The notes under the pieces are model-generated. The model was not told the DNA's origin and searched no databases. It was given only the letters and a program-made list of their open reading frames with translations. The position numbers and the translations under genes were made by a program. From the NCBI RefSeq assembly GCF_014635985.1, contig NZ_BMDT01000001.1:519941-583940 (forward strand): a DNA stretch of 64,000 bases. Direction: 5' to 3'. This DNA comes from Enterococcus alcedinis. Lineage in GTDB: Bacteria; Bacillota; Bacilli; Lactobacillales; Enterococcaceae. Shown here in pieces: positions 37,867 through 47,045 of this stretch; position 1 is the first letter of the stretch; each line of letters starts with the position of its first letter.

Positions 37867-39108
37867 CTATCCGATGATAAAACCAACCATAATTCCACCA
37901 ATAATCACCGACGTTATCGTTACAGTTGAAAAACCTGCAGTAACCATAACAGGTAAAATATTTTGTTCAATCACAGCAATCTCTTCTTCTGTCTCACCTA
38001 CTGCGGCTGCCGCTTCCTTTGTCAGCACCATCGTTCCAGGGAAACCAAAGAGACTCGTTAAACCAACCGCGATCGAAAGTGCAGGTGGATACCCCACTTG
38101 TTTTCCGATAACATATGCGCTTAGCATAATCGTTAATACACCACCAATTAAGTAAAAAGTAATCGGCCAAATCAATGTCACTAAATCACCTAAGTTAATA
38201 TTTGCTAACGGACCAAAAGCGATTACCATAATCGAAATCATTAATAAACCAAACGAGTCGGTTGTGGATAGCGCATTGGGCTTCACTAATTTAAAATGCC
38301 TCAAAGCAATCCCTAGCAACAAGGCGATTACAAAGGTATTTACATACCCATTTGTTAACCCACTTAACCAACGAGCGAGTAACTCCGCTAACCCTAGTAA
38401 AAATAATGTCGCATATGGCGTTTGTAAGTAGCTTGGTAAAATGACTTCACTCGTAGGATTTGTGTTTTCTTTTACTTCTTCTTCATACATTTTCAAATTC
38501 CCACTACGATACTCTTCTCGAACGCGTAACGCTTCCTTTTTCAAAATATTTGCCGTTACTAAGAAGCCAATAAAATTCTTGAAATTTAATATTAATAGCG
38601 GAAAAACAGCTAACAAAGTTGCCGATAGTATCCCTAAATCACCACCAGCAGCATCGATTGCGCTCGCCTCACCTTGGACCATTAATATGGAAAGCGTCCC
38701 ACCTGTAATCGCTGTTGATCCGGCAATGGCTACATTTCGATCAAATACGATACTTCCCGCAAAATAAAGGACCAACGAGACAATCACAACAGTGAGAGAA
38801 CCGATGACAAATGTCCGCCACTGTGCTTTTAAATCTGCAATACTCATCATTGTCCCTAAATGGACAATAATCAATCCAACAACTGCCTGACCTAAACCTA
38901 GTAATCCTGATTGTTGAATCATGTCATGTGGAATCAAATCTGCTGAAAAACCGATTAAAAAAATAATTGATGCAACAAGCATCATTGAAACGAGTGCTTT
39001 TGTTTTAGCAGAAACGAATTCTCCAATCGTCCAAACAAACATAACTAAAGTAAATGCTAAAATGGGTAACATTGGTTCGACTTGCTCTAAATATCCCGGC
39101 TCCATCAT
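37867..39108 (-). CDS. Unidentified polytopic membrane transporter
   Basis: A 413-residue integral membrane protein with about 11 hydrophobic helices in two halves. The Gly/Ala-rich segments AIAGSTAITGGTLSILM and VGLTSLFGFPGTMVLTKEA occupy equivalent positions in each half, which suggests an inverted-repeat secondary transporter related to the glutamate/sodium symporter type. A soluble loop lies at about residues 195-225. I cannot name the substrate. It sits between yitT and an HdeD gene, downstream of a PepT-like peptidase, so a peptide or amino acid substrate is plausible. AGGAGG lies four and seven bases before two consecutive ATG codons. Confidence 0.6.
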   Translation of the reverse strand: MMEPGYLEQVEPMLPILAFTLVMFVWTIGEFVSAKTKALVSMMLVASIIFLIGFSADLIPHDMIQQSGLLGLGQAVVGLIIVHLGTMMSIADLKAQWRTFVIGSLTVVIVSLVLYFAGSIVFDRNVAIAGSTAITGGTLSILMVQGEASAIDAAGGDLGILSATLLAVFPLLILNFKNFIGFLVTANILKKEALRVREEYRSGNLKMYEEEVKENTNPTSEVILPSYLQTPYATLFLLGLAELLARWLSGLTNGYVNTFVIALLLGIALRHFKLVKPNALSTTDSFGLLMISIMVIAFGPLANINLGDLVTLIWPITFYLIGGVLTIMLSAYVIGKQVGYPPALSIAVGLTSLFGFPGTMVLTKEAAAAVGETEEEIAVIEQNILPVMVTAGFSTVTITSVIIGGIMVGFIIG

Positions 39109-39143
39109 AAAACCTCCTCATTCGTTGTATTGGTAATACGTCA

Positions 39144-39989
39144 TTATTGAATTGGTTGATACGTAAATCCTAATCCATGAACTTCTGAAACTTCGTAAAC
39201 AATCACAAAGCATTTGGGATCAATCGTTTCAATGATTTCAAGAACTTTTGGATACTCTTGTCGCTTAATCACCGTTAATATCATATTCTGAGAGGTCTGA
39301 TTTTTTCCTCCTCGAACATCAAACAGTGTCATCCCTCGGTCGACTTCTTCCAAAAGTTTGGCACGAATCGCTTCTGAATGGGTTAAACTTAGAATCATAA
39401 CCGCTTTACGACGCTTTAATCCGGTTTCAATATAGTTCATAACCAATGAAGTGATGCCAATAGACAAAATCGCAAAAAGAAATTCTTCAAAACCAAAAAC
39501 ATATAAACTCATAAATACAATCAGCATATCCGTAAAAAGCAATCCGATAGATGTATTGATATTGAAATATTTTTTTAAAATTAGTGGTGGAATCGTCGTT
39601 CCTCCACTAGAAGATTGAATGCGGTATAAAATAGCAACACCGGCAGCAAAAATCACACTGCCCATAATTACTGATAATAGACGATCTTGTGTCAACATCA
39701 CTTGGGGGACAATTCTCAAAGACAATGGAAATAAAATACTCCCTAGTAACGTGCGTAAAAAAACAGTTTTTCCTAAAAAAATAGCGGCCAGTACCAACAT
39801 CAAGCCGTTGAGTATCATGACCACCCATGCACGATTCATTCCAATTAAGGATTCCAGTAATATTCCAATCCCACTAACGCCCCCTGCGGCGATATGATGC
39901 GGGCCTAGAAACATGTTGACACTGACTGCCAAAATTAAAATAGCAAGTAGCATTAGACCAAAATGTTGGACTTCTTTTTTCATCTTCAT
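39144..39989 (-). CDS. YitT-family membrane protein (DUF161 + DUF2179)
   Basis: A 281-residue protein with five or six N-terminal membrane helices (MFLGPHHIAAGGVSGIGILL is a family signature) and a C-terminal DUF2179 domain from about residue 200 (MTLFDVRGGKNQTSQNMILTV), a predicted ligand-binding fold. The function of YitT proteins is not established. Its start overlaps the stop of the PepT-like gene as TAATG, so expression is coupled. Confidence 0.85.
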   Translation of the reverse strand: MKMKKEVQHFGLMLLAILILAVSVNMFLGPHHIAAGGVSGIGILLESLIGMNRAWVVMILNGLMLVLAAIFLGKTVFLRTLLGSILFPLSLRIVPQVMLTQDRLLSVIMGSVIFAAGVAILYRIQSSSGGTTIPPLILKKYFNINTSIGLLFTDMLIVFMSLYVFGFEEFLFAILSIGITSLVMNYIETGLKRRKAVMILSLTHSEAIRAKLLEEVDRGMTLFDVRGGKNQTSQNMILTVIKRQEYPKVLEIIETIDPKCFVIVYEVSEVHGLGFTYQPIQ

Positions 39990-41110
39990 TAGCTATCTTG
40001 AACAGGGGCGTTTTTTAATAGTTCAATGACTAATTTGACTGCTCTTTCCATTTCGCTAATGACAACTAATTCATCTGTTGTATGTATCTTATCGTAACCA
40101 ATCGAGAAATTGACACACGGTTTTCCGCCGAGGTTGAAAATATTCGCATCACTTCCCCCTCCACTAATTTCACGAATAACAGGGTATCCTAGCGCATCTG
40201 CGGCTTGAATGAATAATTGCATCATTGGTTGATTGTCATCCATGTGAAAGCCCGTAGCCATCTTTTTAACATTGATTGAAACGCTACCGCCAAACCTTTG
40301 CGCAGCTTCTTCAAAAGCTTGCTTCATCTCATCAATCAGTTGATCCGCAACTTCAGGTTCAATCGCTCGAACCTCGCCCTTCACCAATAACTTATCCATT
40401 ACAATATTCGTTGCCTCTCCACCATGAATCACACCAATATTTGCTGTTGTTTCAGCATCTAATCGCCCGATGCGTATGTTTTTTAGTGCTTGTGCTAAAA
40501 TTGACACACAAGAAATACCTTTCTCAGGCTCAAGACCTGCATGGGCCGATTTCCCTGTAATATTTACGTCATACATAAATAACGTGGGACTAGCAATTGT
40601 TACTCTGCCAACTTCTAATGCACTATCCAATACATAACCATAATCTGATTTCACTAAATTCATATCTAAAGCCGAAGAACCGATGAGTCCAATCTCCTCT
40701 CCAGGAGAAAAAATAAACTCAAAATCCCCTGTTTCAATCTCTTCCTCTTTAATCCTGCGCATCGCTTCAATTAATATAGCAATCCCTGCTTTATCATCTG
40801 CTCCCAAAATCGTTTCACCTTTAGAATACAATACTCCTTCTTTTTCAACGACCTCAATGCCATTACCTGGTGTTACCGTATCTGTGTGACATGAAAAAAA
40901 TAACGATTGTTTATTCAATGAACCTCGATGTGTTGCAATCAGATTATTTCCACCTAAACCCGTTTTTTCTTTGCTATCATCCTCCACGACTTCCATATCA
41001 AGTGAGCTAAGCAACTTTTGCAAATATACATGAACTTCCCCTTCATTTTTTGAAACAGAGTCAATCTCAACTAAGTTTTTAAAAGTAGAAACTAGATTTT
41101 TTCCAGTCAT
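39989..41110 (-). CDS. M20-family metallopeptidase, PepT-like
   Basis: A 373-residue cytoplasmic dizinc peptidase. Zinc ligands and active-site motifs are visible: FFSCHTDTV (His, Asp), LGADDKAGIA (bridging Asp), FSPGEEIGLIGS (catalytic Glu pair) and a late HTTDELV. The insertion ITGKSAHAGLEPEKG marks the dimerisation domain. It resembles peptidase T-like or YqjE-type tripeptidases; carnosinase-like roles cannot be excluded. GAAGGAGG precedes the ATG. It leads a four-gene operon with YitT, a transporter and an HdeD protein. Confidence 0.88.
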   Translation of the reverse strand: MTGKNLVSTFKNLVEIDSVSKNEGEVHVYLQKLLSSLDMEVVEDDSKEKTGLGGNNLIATHRGSLNKQSLFFSCHTDTVTPGNGIEVVEKEGVLYSKGETILGADDKAGIAILIEAMRRIKEEEIETGDFEFIFSPGEEIGLIGSSALDMNLVKSDYGYVLDSALEVGRVTIASPTLFMYDVNITGKSAHAGLEPEKGISCVSILAQALKNIRIGRLDAETTANIGVIHGGEATNIVMDKLLVKGEVRAIEPEVADQLIDEMKQAFEEAAQRFGGSVSINVKKMATGFHMDDNQPMMQLFIQAADALGYPVIREISGGGSDANIFNLGGKPCVNFSIGYDKIHTTDELVVISEMERAVKLVIELLKNAPVQDS

Positions 41111-41466
41111 TTAAATACCTCCTTCTTTGGATACCTCTATTATACTCGAAACATTGATACATCCATAACGAAAACCCTTTCCTCAGTTGTGTTAGTATAA
41201 AAAAATGAGCTAAATACTATAAAAGTATTGTGTGTTTTAAAATGACTAATAACCATAAAAACTCCTCAACTTAATCCTGTTTCGATTAGAACAATCCTTG
41301 CTCCTAACCAGCAGAGCTTTTTAAACCTTCTATCACCCACTCTATAAGGAACAGTCATCGATTCGTTTTAAGACATTAAATTAATATTACATTTCTGTTC
41401 TTATTATTGAAAAAAAGAGCAGTAGAAAGGTATACGCTCTTTCTACTGCTCTTTAATATTTTATTG
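41111..41466. other. Intergenic region upstream of the PepT-like operon
   Basis: This 356-base stretch holds a TATAAT box on the minus strand (41144-41139), probably the -10 of the PepT-like operon but without a good -35. It also holds the terminator of the following minus-strand gene at 41411-41453. I see no reading frame or structured RNA in the remainder. Confidence 0.5.
41411..41453 (-). terminator. Intrinsic terminator of the 159-residue membrane protein gene
   Basis: A perfect 16-bp stem (41414-41429 with 41438-41453) is followed on the minus strand by a T-run, 13 bases after the stop codon. Confidence 0.9.
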
Positions 41467-41946
41467 TTACATTTCGGTAATAATAATATCAATTTCGGTA
41501 TCTTCTTCTAATGATTTCGACAAAAATTGCAACAATTCTTCTAACGATTGATCGAACTTGACCATTGGTAAACGCAAGCCATAGCGAAAGAAATTAATAC
41601 GCAACTCTTCTTTTTTAGTATCTTGAATAATAATGACATGATTAATCTCTTCTAGCATAATCCCTTTATTTTGATAGGAATGTAAAATAATTCGCTGATT
41701 TGCAATGCCGCGAACATTAAATAAGTACGATAAAACAATTAAAGCCATAGCTAATCCTTGAAATATTTTGTCAAGTGTGACATTATTTGTATAATAAATA
41801 ATTAAAACGAAGACTAAGAAACATGGATAAATAACACTTGCACTTGATTGTCGTTTTGAAAAAAAAACAATTTCTTTTCGAACTAAAAATAAATACGTAT
41901 ATAAGAGGATGGTAAATAATAAAAGTAACATTGTCAATTTGCTCAT
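41467..41946 (-). CDS. Small membrane protein of unknown function
   Basis: A 159-residue protein with hydrophobic helices at about residues 5-20, 35-50 and 57-75, then a soluble C-terminal domain predicted as alternating strands (QRIILHSYQ, then HVIIIQD, then ELRINFF) ending in a strand IDIIITEM. I do not recognise the family. The layout resembles bacterial PH-like membrane proteins. The start is the ATG at 41946 with GGAGAG seven bases upstream; an in-frame ATG 36 bases earlier lacks a ribosome binding site. It is a single-gene unit. Confidence 0.6.
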   Translation of the reverse strand: MSKLTMLLLLFTILLYTYLFLVRKEIVFFSKRQSSASVIYPCFLVFVLIIYYTNNVTLDKIFQGLAMALIVLSYLFNVRGIANQRIILHSYQNKGIMLEEINHVIIIQDTKKEELRINFFRYGLRLPMVKFDQSLEELLQFLSKSLEEDTEIDIIITEM

Positions 41947-42069
41947 ATTGCTCTCCTCGCTATTACTTATAATATAATGCAATTATAACACATATTTATA
42001 CATTGTCCTCTGTTTTTTAATGAAATATTAAAAATAAAGAAAAACCATTATTTGAAAGGAGAATTACAA

Positions 42070-42597
42070 ATGAATACTTTATTTAAACAATTTCAACGCT
42101 ATACTTTTTTACAAGTTATTTTATACATCATTACAGGGAGTTTAGCGTTGCTTTATCCTCAACAATTTAGTAAATGGGTTATTTATCTGATTGCTGCCTA
42201 TGTCGCACTTTTAGGATTAGCTAATCTCATGGCTGCATTAAAGGAAAAACGCCAGTATAATGTCACAGGTTTGCAATTTTATCTAGGAATCTTCCTTCTA
42301 ATTGGCGCCTTAGGCATTCTTGTCCTAGCCAAACCATTATTAACATTAACAACGATTGTTCTTGGATTCTTTATTCTAGTCAATGGCGTAATGCGAGTTA
42401 TGCAAGCTTTTGACTTGAAAAAAATGAATCATTCCTTCTTACCTTGGATTATTTACGGATTAATTTTAGTTGTTATTGGTTTAATTCTAATGTTCAACGC
42501 GCTTTCAAGCATTATGACCTTAATCGGTAGCGTCTTAATCTTTATGGGAATCTCTGAACTGATTGGTTACTTCCAATTACGTAAACTTGAGCAATAA
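42070..42597 (+). CDS. HdeD/DUF308-family membrane protein, second copy
   Basis: A 175-residue protein with six hydrophobic helices (IILYIITGSLALLYP, LGFFILVNGVMRVMQAFDL and ILVVIGLILMFNA mark the repeated DUF308 units). It is the same length and family as the protein at 37301-37828 but only distantly similar. The ATG at 42070 follows AAGGAG. Its function is unknown; stress-related roles are suggested for the family. Confidence 0.75.
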   Translation: MNTLFKQFQRYTFLQVILYIITGSLALLYPQQFSKWVIYLIAAYVALLGLANLMAALKEKRQYNVTGLQFYLGIFLLIGALGILVLAKPLLTLTTIVLGFFILVNGVMRVMQAFDLKKMNHSFLPWIIYGLILVVIGLILMFNALSSIMTLIGSVLIFMGISELIGYFQLRKLEQ

Positions 42598-42692
42598 GCA
42601 TTAAAGCTTTCTTAATTTATAAGAACTAGTCTAGCAATTTTATTGTTCCTACTGTATGATTAAGAAAATGAACGTAAAAAGAGGGTATACGG

Positions 42693-43142
42693 ATGAAAAA
42701 AATTTCAGAAGATCCATCGCACCCAAGTAATGTTCCCGTTATTTTCATCTATGGTCATAATGGCGAAATTACTGGTAAAATTTCAATTAATGAATGGCGT
42801 GCAAAAAAAGAAGAAGCCCAATTAATCAATGAACTTGAAATTAAACTCTATCGTGAATCGATTCAATATTATACGAATCGCGAATTTTCAAAATCAGAAG
42901 ATTTATTATTATTTCTAATTACTCAAACAGATTACACCCACTATGAGTATGTCGAACGTTTAGCGAATCTCTATCGTCGTCAAGAAAAATCTTCCAAAGA
43001 AAAAGAGTTACTTTTAAAAGCACGTAAAAATATCGCCGCATTTGATGCTTCTGAAGGAATTCTCAAGCGAATCGATAAGCGCCTTGAAAAAAACGCGACG
43101 GCTTCAAGTAAAGACCGCCGTCATTCTTATTTATTAAACTAA
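42693..43142 (+). CDS. Conserved-looking hypothetical protein, 149 residues
   Basis: I do not recognise this protein. The N-terminal 30 residues look like a beta hairpin (VPVIFIYGHNGEITGKIS), followed by a helical, charged region (residues 35-130) that could be one or two TPR-like helical pairs (ESIQYYTNREFSKSEDLLLF, then EYVERLANLYRRQEKSSKEK). The C-terminus is basic. It has a good ribosome binding site (GAGGG, seven bases before ATG) and coding-type codon use. It is probably cotranscribed with the small gene 24 bases downstream. Confidence 0.65.
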   Translation: MKKISEDPSHPSNVPVIFIYGHNGEITGKISINEWRAKKEEAQLINELEIKLYRESIQYYTNREFSKSEDLLLFLITQTDYTHYEYVERLANLYRRQEKSSKEKELLLKARKNIAAFDASEGILKRIDKRLEKNATASSKDRRHSYLLN

Positions 43143-43166
43143 TTTGTTTCAATTGGAGGCTATCAT

Positions 43167-43331
43167 ATGGGACTTAAATTTCAACGAGAAGATTCTTTAG
43201 ATAAAATGTTTGAAGAATTTGCCATTTTACCAGAGGTTTTAGATGATCGAGCAGAGAAACATGCGAAAGACATCGAACGTTTCTTAACTCCTCAAACAAA
43301 AGAAACTAAAAAAGAAGAACAAAAAAAATAA
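43167..43331 (+). CDS. Small acidic/basic protein of 54 residues (SPJ_0845-like)
   Basis: A short gene beginning ATG at 43167, with TTGGAGG seven bases upstream. The product starts MGLKFQREDSLDKMFEEFA and ends in a lysine/glutamate-rich tail, stopping just before a terminator. The start resembles the small conserved SPJ_0845-type proteins of streptococci and relatives; I recall that family by pattern and am not certain. No function is known. It follows the 149-residue gene closely on the same strand. The A-run near the stop makes the last codon or two slightly uncertain. Confidence 0.65.
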   Translation: MGLKFQREDSLDKMFEEFAILPEVLDDRAEKHAKDIERFLTPQTKETKKEEQKK

Positions 43332-43382
43332 AAAATATCACCAGAAAGACGCAATACGTGTCCTTCTGGTGATATTTTTTAA
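43329..43382. terminator. Bidirectional terminator between the small gene and engB
   Basis: ATATCACCAGAA pairs with TTCTGGTGATAT, flanked by an A-run on one side and a T-run on the other, between converging genes. Confidence 0.9.
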
Positions 43383-43967
43383 TTAATACATGCGTTTCTC
43401 TATTGCCGCCCAAGCAGCATCTTTCCCCATCTTTGTTTCTGATGAGAAGAGAATAAAATCATCGGTTGCTTCAAATTCAAGCGCCTTTTTCACAATACTT
43501 TCATGTTTATTCCACTTCCCACGAGGGATCTTGTCTGCTTTTGTTGCCACAACAATAACTGGAATATCATAATATTTTAAAAATTGATACATTTGAACAT
43601 CTTCTTCTGTTGGTTTATGTCTTAAATCAACCAATGAAATCACCGCTCGCAATTGCTCACGTTGTGTCATGTATGTTTCAATCATTTCGCCCCACTTAGC
43701 ACGCTCCGTTTTTGAAACTTTTGCGTAACCATAGCCTGGAACATCGACAAAGTGTAAGGCATTCTCAATTAAATAAAAATTAAGGGTCTGCGTTTTCCCT
43801 GGTTTAGAAGAAGTTCGTGCTAAATTCTTCCTGTTAATTAACGTATTAATAAATGATGATTTTCCCACGTTCGAACGCCCTGCTAAGGCAATTTCTGGTA
43901 GTTGCGTATCTGGATATTGAGCGGGTGAAACCGCACTAATAATAATTTCTGCTGAATGAACATTCAT
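43383..43967 (-). CDS. engB: Ribosome biogenesis GTPase EngB (YsxC/YihA)
   Basis: A 194-residue GTPase needed for large-subunit ribosome assembly and commonly encoded after clpX. The G1 motif is GRSNVGKS (residues 30-37), G3 is [11 protein letters not shown]4 is TKAD and the TRANS-type segment [13 protein letters not shown] precedes G3. GGAGTG precedes the ATG. It lies 179 bases downstream of clpX, with two hairpins between them. Confidence 0.96.
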   Translation of the reverse strand: MNVHSAEIIISAVSPAQYPDTQLPEIALAGRSNVGKSSFINTLINRKNLARTSSKPGKTQTLNFYLIENALHFVDVPGYGYAKVSKTERAKWGEMIETYMTQREQLRAVISLVDLRHKPTEEDVQMYQFLKYYDIPVIVVATKADKIPRGKWNKHESIVKKALEFEATDDFILFSSETKMGKDAAWAAIEKRMY

Positions 43968-44002
43968 TTTTTCTCACTCCTTTAATTTTGTTAAATAAAC
44001 AA

Positions 44003-44040
44003 CCGTAGGGCTGTGACTTATGTCATAGCCCTCAGTTTTT
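44003..44040. terminator. Hairpin between clpX and engB, distal copy
   Basis: AGGGCTGTGAC pairs with GTCATAGCCCT (one G-U pair) around a TTAT loop at 44007-44033. T-rich sequence follows on both strands but is closest on the plus strand. Confidence 0.5.
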
Positions 44041-44070
44041 ATAACGGTGTTTACAGTCAACTCTTATGAC

Positions 44071-44114
44071 ATCTTCACTAAATACAAGTCATCATATTTA
44101 GTGAAGATTTTTTT
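44071..44114. terminator. Hairpin between clpX and engB, proximal copy
   Basis: ATCTTCACTAAATA (44071-44084) pairs perfectly with 44095-44108 and is followed by seven T on the plus strand, opposite to the direction of both neighbouring genes. On the minus strand it may still act as a processing or weak termination signal after clpX. Confidence 0.5.
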
Positions 44115-44146
44115 AGAGTAAAATGACTGTTGTTGCACCTCTTTTT

Positions 44147-45385
44147 TTATCCGACTTTTTTCTCACGGTAGATAATCGTTGGATGGCTACTTTGCGTTGC
44201 CGCTTCTTTTGTGATAATTACTTTTTCAATCTCTTCATCTGAAGGGATATCAAACATCACATCCATCATGATATCTTCAATAATCGAACGTAATCCGCGT
44301 GCACCAGTATTTCTTTCAATTGCTTGTTTAGCAATAATATGGAGTGCATCGTCTTCAAATTCTAAAATTGTTCCATCTAAAGCAATTAACTTCTTGTACT
44401 GCTTTACAAGGGCATTTTTGGGTTCTGTCAAAATATGAACAAGGTCTTGTTCTGTTAATTTATCTAACGCAGCCATCACTGGTAAACGACCAATAAATTC
44501 AGGAATTAAACCAAATTTTAATAGGTCTTCAGGAATGATATGCTTCATGATGCTTTCTTCATCCCCAATTTTTTGGTTGTTTGCTCCAAAACCAATTGTC
44601 TTTTCACCCATACGGTTTTTGACAATTGTTTCGATTCCGTCAAACGCACCACCTACGATAAATAAAATATCTGTCGTATCGATTTGAATCATTTCTTGTT
44701 GAGGGTGCTTACGCCCGCCTTGAGGTGGAACGCCTGCTACTGTACCTTCTAAAATTTTCAGTAAGGCTTGCTGTACCCCTTCCCCAGAAACATCTCGTGT
44801 AATCGAAACATTCTCGCCTTTACGCGCAATCTTATCAATTTCATCGATATAAATAATTCCTTTTTGGGCACGTTCAACATCAAAATCTGCTGATTGAAGT
44901 AGTTTCAGTAAAATATTTTCAACGTCATCGCCTACATAACCGGCTTCAGTTAAACTTGTCGCATCAGCAATTGCAAACGGGACATTTAAACTACGAGCTA
45001 GTGTTTGAGCCAAGAATGTCTTACCTGAACCCGTAGGTCCGATTAAACAAATATTACTCTTTTGTAATTCCACTTCATCTTCATCAATCTCTGCATTGAC
45101 ACGTTTATAATGGTTATAAACCGCTACCGCTAACGCACGTTTTGCTCGATCTTGACCGATAACATATTGATTTAAAGTCGCTAATAGCTCTTTAGGTTTT
45201 GGCACTTCCATAAATTCAAAAGGACTTTCTTCGAAAAACTCCTCATCAAGAATATCTTTACACAGCTCAATACACTCATCGCAAATGTAAACTCCTGGAC
45301 CAGCAACGATTTTTCTTACTTCATCTTGGGCCTTCCCACAAAATGAGCAACGTACTGGATGGTTATCTTTTGTATTTTCGTACAC
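44147..45385 (-). CDS. clpX: ATP-dependent Clp protease ATP-binding subunit ClpX
   Basis: The unfoldase partner of ClpP. The 412-residue protein has an N-terminal C4 zinc finger (CSFCGK with CDECIELC), Walker A GPTGSGKT, Walker [11 protein letters not shown], the pore loop GYVGDD and the IGF-type loop TIGFGA that docks ClpP. The start is a GTG at 45385, eight bases after AAGGAG. The longer in-frame reading begins in the leader and is rejected. The order tig, clpX, engB is conserved in Firmicutes. Confidence 0.97.
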   Translation of the reverse strand: MYENTKDNHPVRCSFCGKAQDEVRKIVAGPGVYICDECIELCKDILDEEFFEESPFEFMEVPKPKELLATLNQYVIGQDRAKRALAVAVYNHYKRVNAEIDEDEVELQKSNICLIGPTGSGKTFLAQTLARSLNVPFAIADATSLTEAGYVGDDVENILLKLLQSADFDVERAQKGIIYIDEIDKIARKGENVSITRDVSGEGVQQALLKILEGTVAGVPPQGGRKHPQQEMIQIDTTDILFIVGGAFDGIETIVKNRMGEKTIGFGANNQKIGDEESIMKHIIPEDLLKFGLIPEFIGRLPVMAALDKLTEQDLVHILTEPKNALVKQYKKLIALDGTILEFEDDALHIIAKQAIERNTGARGLRSIIEDIMMDVMFDIPSDEEIEKVIITKEAATQSSHPTIIYREKKVG

Positions 45386-45604
45386 AGCGTTCACTCCTTG
45401 TTGTTTTGCTACATATAAACGAAAAAAAGCTTCATTTAACAACCTTTGCACATTCTAACATAGTTCAATAAAAAGAAAAAGGTTTTCAGACAATTGAATT
45501 AAAGAATTCTAAAGATGTTTATTTTAAAAAAATAGATTTAAAACAAGCAGAAGCTTCATTTTTTGAAAGTACAGAACACGCATCTGACAATCTTTAGACA
45601 GAAA

Positions 45605-45634
45605 AACTGTCTGAAGGCAAAGCCTCAGACAGTT
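45605..45634 (-). terminator. Intrinsic terminator of tig
   Basis: AACTGTCTG pairs with CAGACAGTT and AGGC with GCCT, followed on the minus strand by TTTTCTGTCT. It lies 16 bases after the tig stop. The rest of the 45386-45650 gap shows no other gene. Confidence 0.75.
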
Positions 45635-45650
45635 AATTACTGACAATTAA

Positions 45651-46934
45651 TTATTCAGCTTCAACAGCTGTAGAAGTAATTAATTCTACGGCTTTTTTCA
45701 TTGTAATATCATGTTTTAACATATCTTCTGATAATACACGACGAACTTGAGCTTCAGGCATGTTGTAGCCTTCTGCTAATTCTTTGATTTCAGCTTCGAT
45801 TTCTTCTTGAGTTGTTTCGAAACCTTCAGCTTTAGCAATCGCTTCGATAACTAAGTTTGTTTTCACACGGTTATCCGCTTCGCCTTCAAATTGTTTATGT
45901 AGGTCTGCTTCTGTTGAGTTTGTTAATTGGTAGTACATTTCAGGTTGGATGCCTTGACGTTGCATATTATTTAGGAATTCATCCATTGCACGGTGCACTT
46001 CATCGTGAACCATTACGTGTGGTAATTCTAAGATTTCTGCACCTTCAACAGCTAAACGAATCGCTGCTTCTTCAAGAGCGTCTTTTGCTGCTTCTTCTTT
46101 GCTTGTTTTCATTTCAGCTAAGAATTTTTCTTTTAATTCTGCTAATGTTTCAACTGAATCATCAACATCTTTAGCAAACTCATCATCTAATTCAGGTAAT
46201 TCTTTACCTTTCACTTCATGAATCGTTACTTTAAAGATTGCTTCTTTACCAGCTAAATCTTCTGCTTGGTAGTCTTCTGGGAAAGTAACTGTTACGTCTG
46301 TTGCTTCGCCAGCAGCTTTACCTACTAATTGCTCTTCGAAACCTGGAATGAATGAACCAGAACCTAATTCTAATGAATAGTTCTCGCCTTTTCCACCTTC
46401 AAAAGCTTCTTCACCTACGAAACCTTCAAAGTCGATAACAACTGTATCGCCATTGATCGCTGCTTCTTCTTTAACGATTAATTCAGCGTGTTGTTTTTGT
46501 AAGTCAGCAATACGTGCATCGACGTCTGCTTCTGTTACTTCACGGTCTTGTTTTTCAACTGTTAAGTTTTTGTATTTACCTAATTTAACTTCAGGTTTAA
46601 CTGTTACTTTAGCAGTTACTACCCAATCTTCGCCTTTGTTCATGCTTTCAACGTCGATCTCTGGGCGTGATACTGGATCAATTCCAGCTTCCGCTACAGC
46701 TGCGTCATAGTTTGCTGGTAAAACAGCATTTAAAGCATCTTCGTATAATGATTCTTCACCATACATACGATTAAATACGCTACGGCTTACTTTTCCTTTA
46801 CGGAATCCCGGTACGTTTAAGTTCTTTTTAACTTTGTCAAAGGCAATCTTTAAGCCTTTTTGAATATCTTCTTGTTTAACAGAAAATGTTAATACGCCTT
46901 CATTAGTGGCTGTTTTTTCCCATTTTGCAGTCAT
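45651..46934 (-). CDS. tig: Trigger factor
   Basis: The ribosome-bound chaperone and prolyl isomerase. The 427-residue protein has the N-terminal ribosome-binding domain with the signature [12 protein letters not shown] (residues about 39-50, GFRKGK loop), a central FKBP-type domain (about 160-245, with [12 protein letters not shown] and [17 protein letters not shown]) and a C-terminal helical chaperone domain. AGGGAAACAC precedes the ATG. It is monocistronic, with a TTTACT-17-TACTAT promoter. Confidence 0.97.
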   Translation of the reverse strand: MTAKWEKTATNEGVLTFSVKQEDIQKGLKIAFDKVKKNLNVPGFRKGKVSRSVFNRMYGEESLYEDALNAVLPANYDAAVAEAGIDPVSRPEIDVESMNKGEDWVVTAKVTVKPEVKLGKYKNLTVEKQDREVTEADVDARIADLQKQHAELIVKEEAAINGDTVVIDFEGFVGEEAFEGGKGENYSLELGSGSFIPGFEEQLVGKAAGEATDVTVTFPEDYQAEDLAGKEAIFKVTIHEVKGKELPELDDEFAKDVDDSVETLAELKEKFLAEMKTSKEEAAKDALEEAAIRLAVEGAEILELPHVMVHDEVHRAMDEFLNNMQRQGIQPEMYYQLTNSTEADLHKQFEGEADNRVKTNLVIEAIAKAEGFETTQEEIEAEIKELAEGYNMPEAQVRRVLSEDMLKHDITMKKAVELITSTAVEAE

Positions 46935-46994
46935 GTGTTTCCCTCCGAATAACTAATTGATTTACATATGAAATAGCTTCATGCATACCCTTTG

Positions 46995-47023
46995 ATAGTA
47001 CACTAACACTTGATAAAAGTAAA
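46995..47023 (-). promoter_or_regulatory. Probable promoter of tig
   Basis: On the minus strand TTTACT (47023-47018) and TACTAT (47000-46995) are separated by exactly 17 bases, about 60 bases upstream of the start codon. Confidence 0.6.
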
Positions 47024-47045
47024 CATTTTAAATGAAAAATATCTT

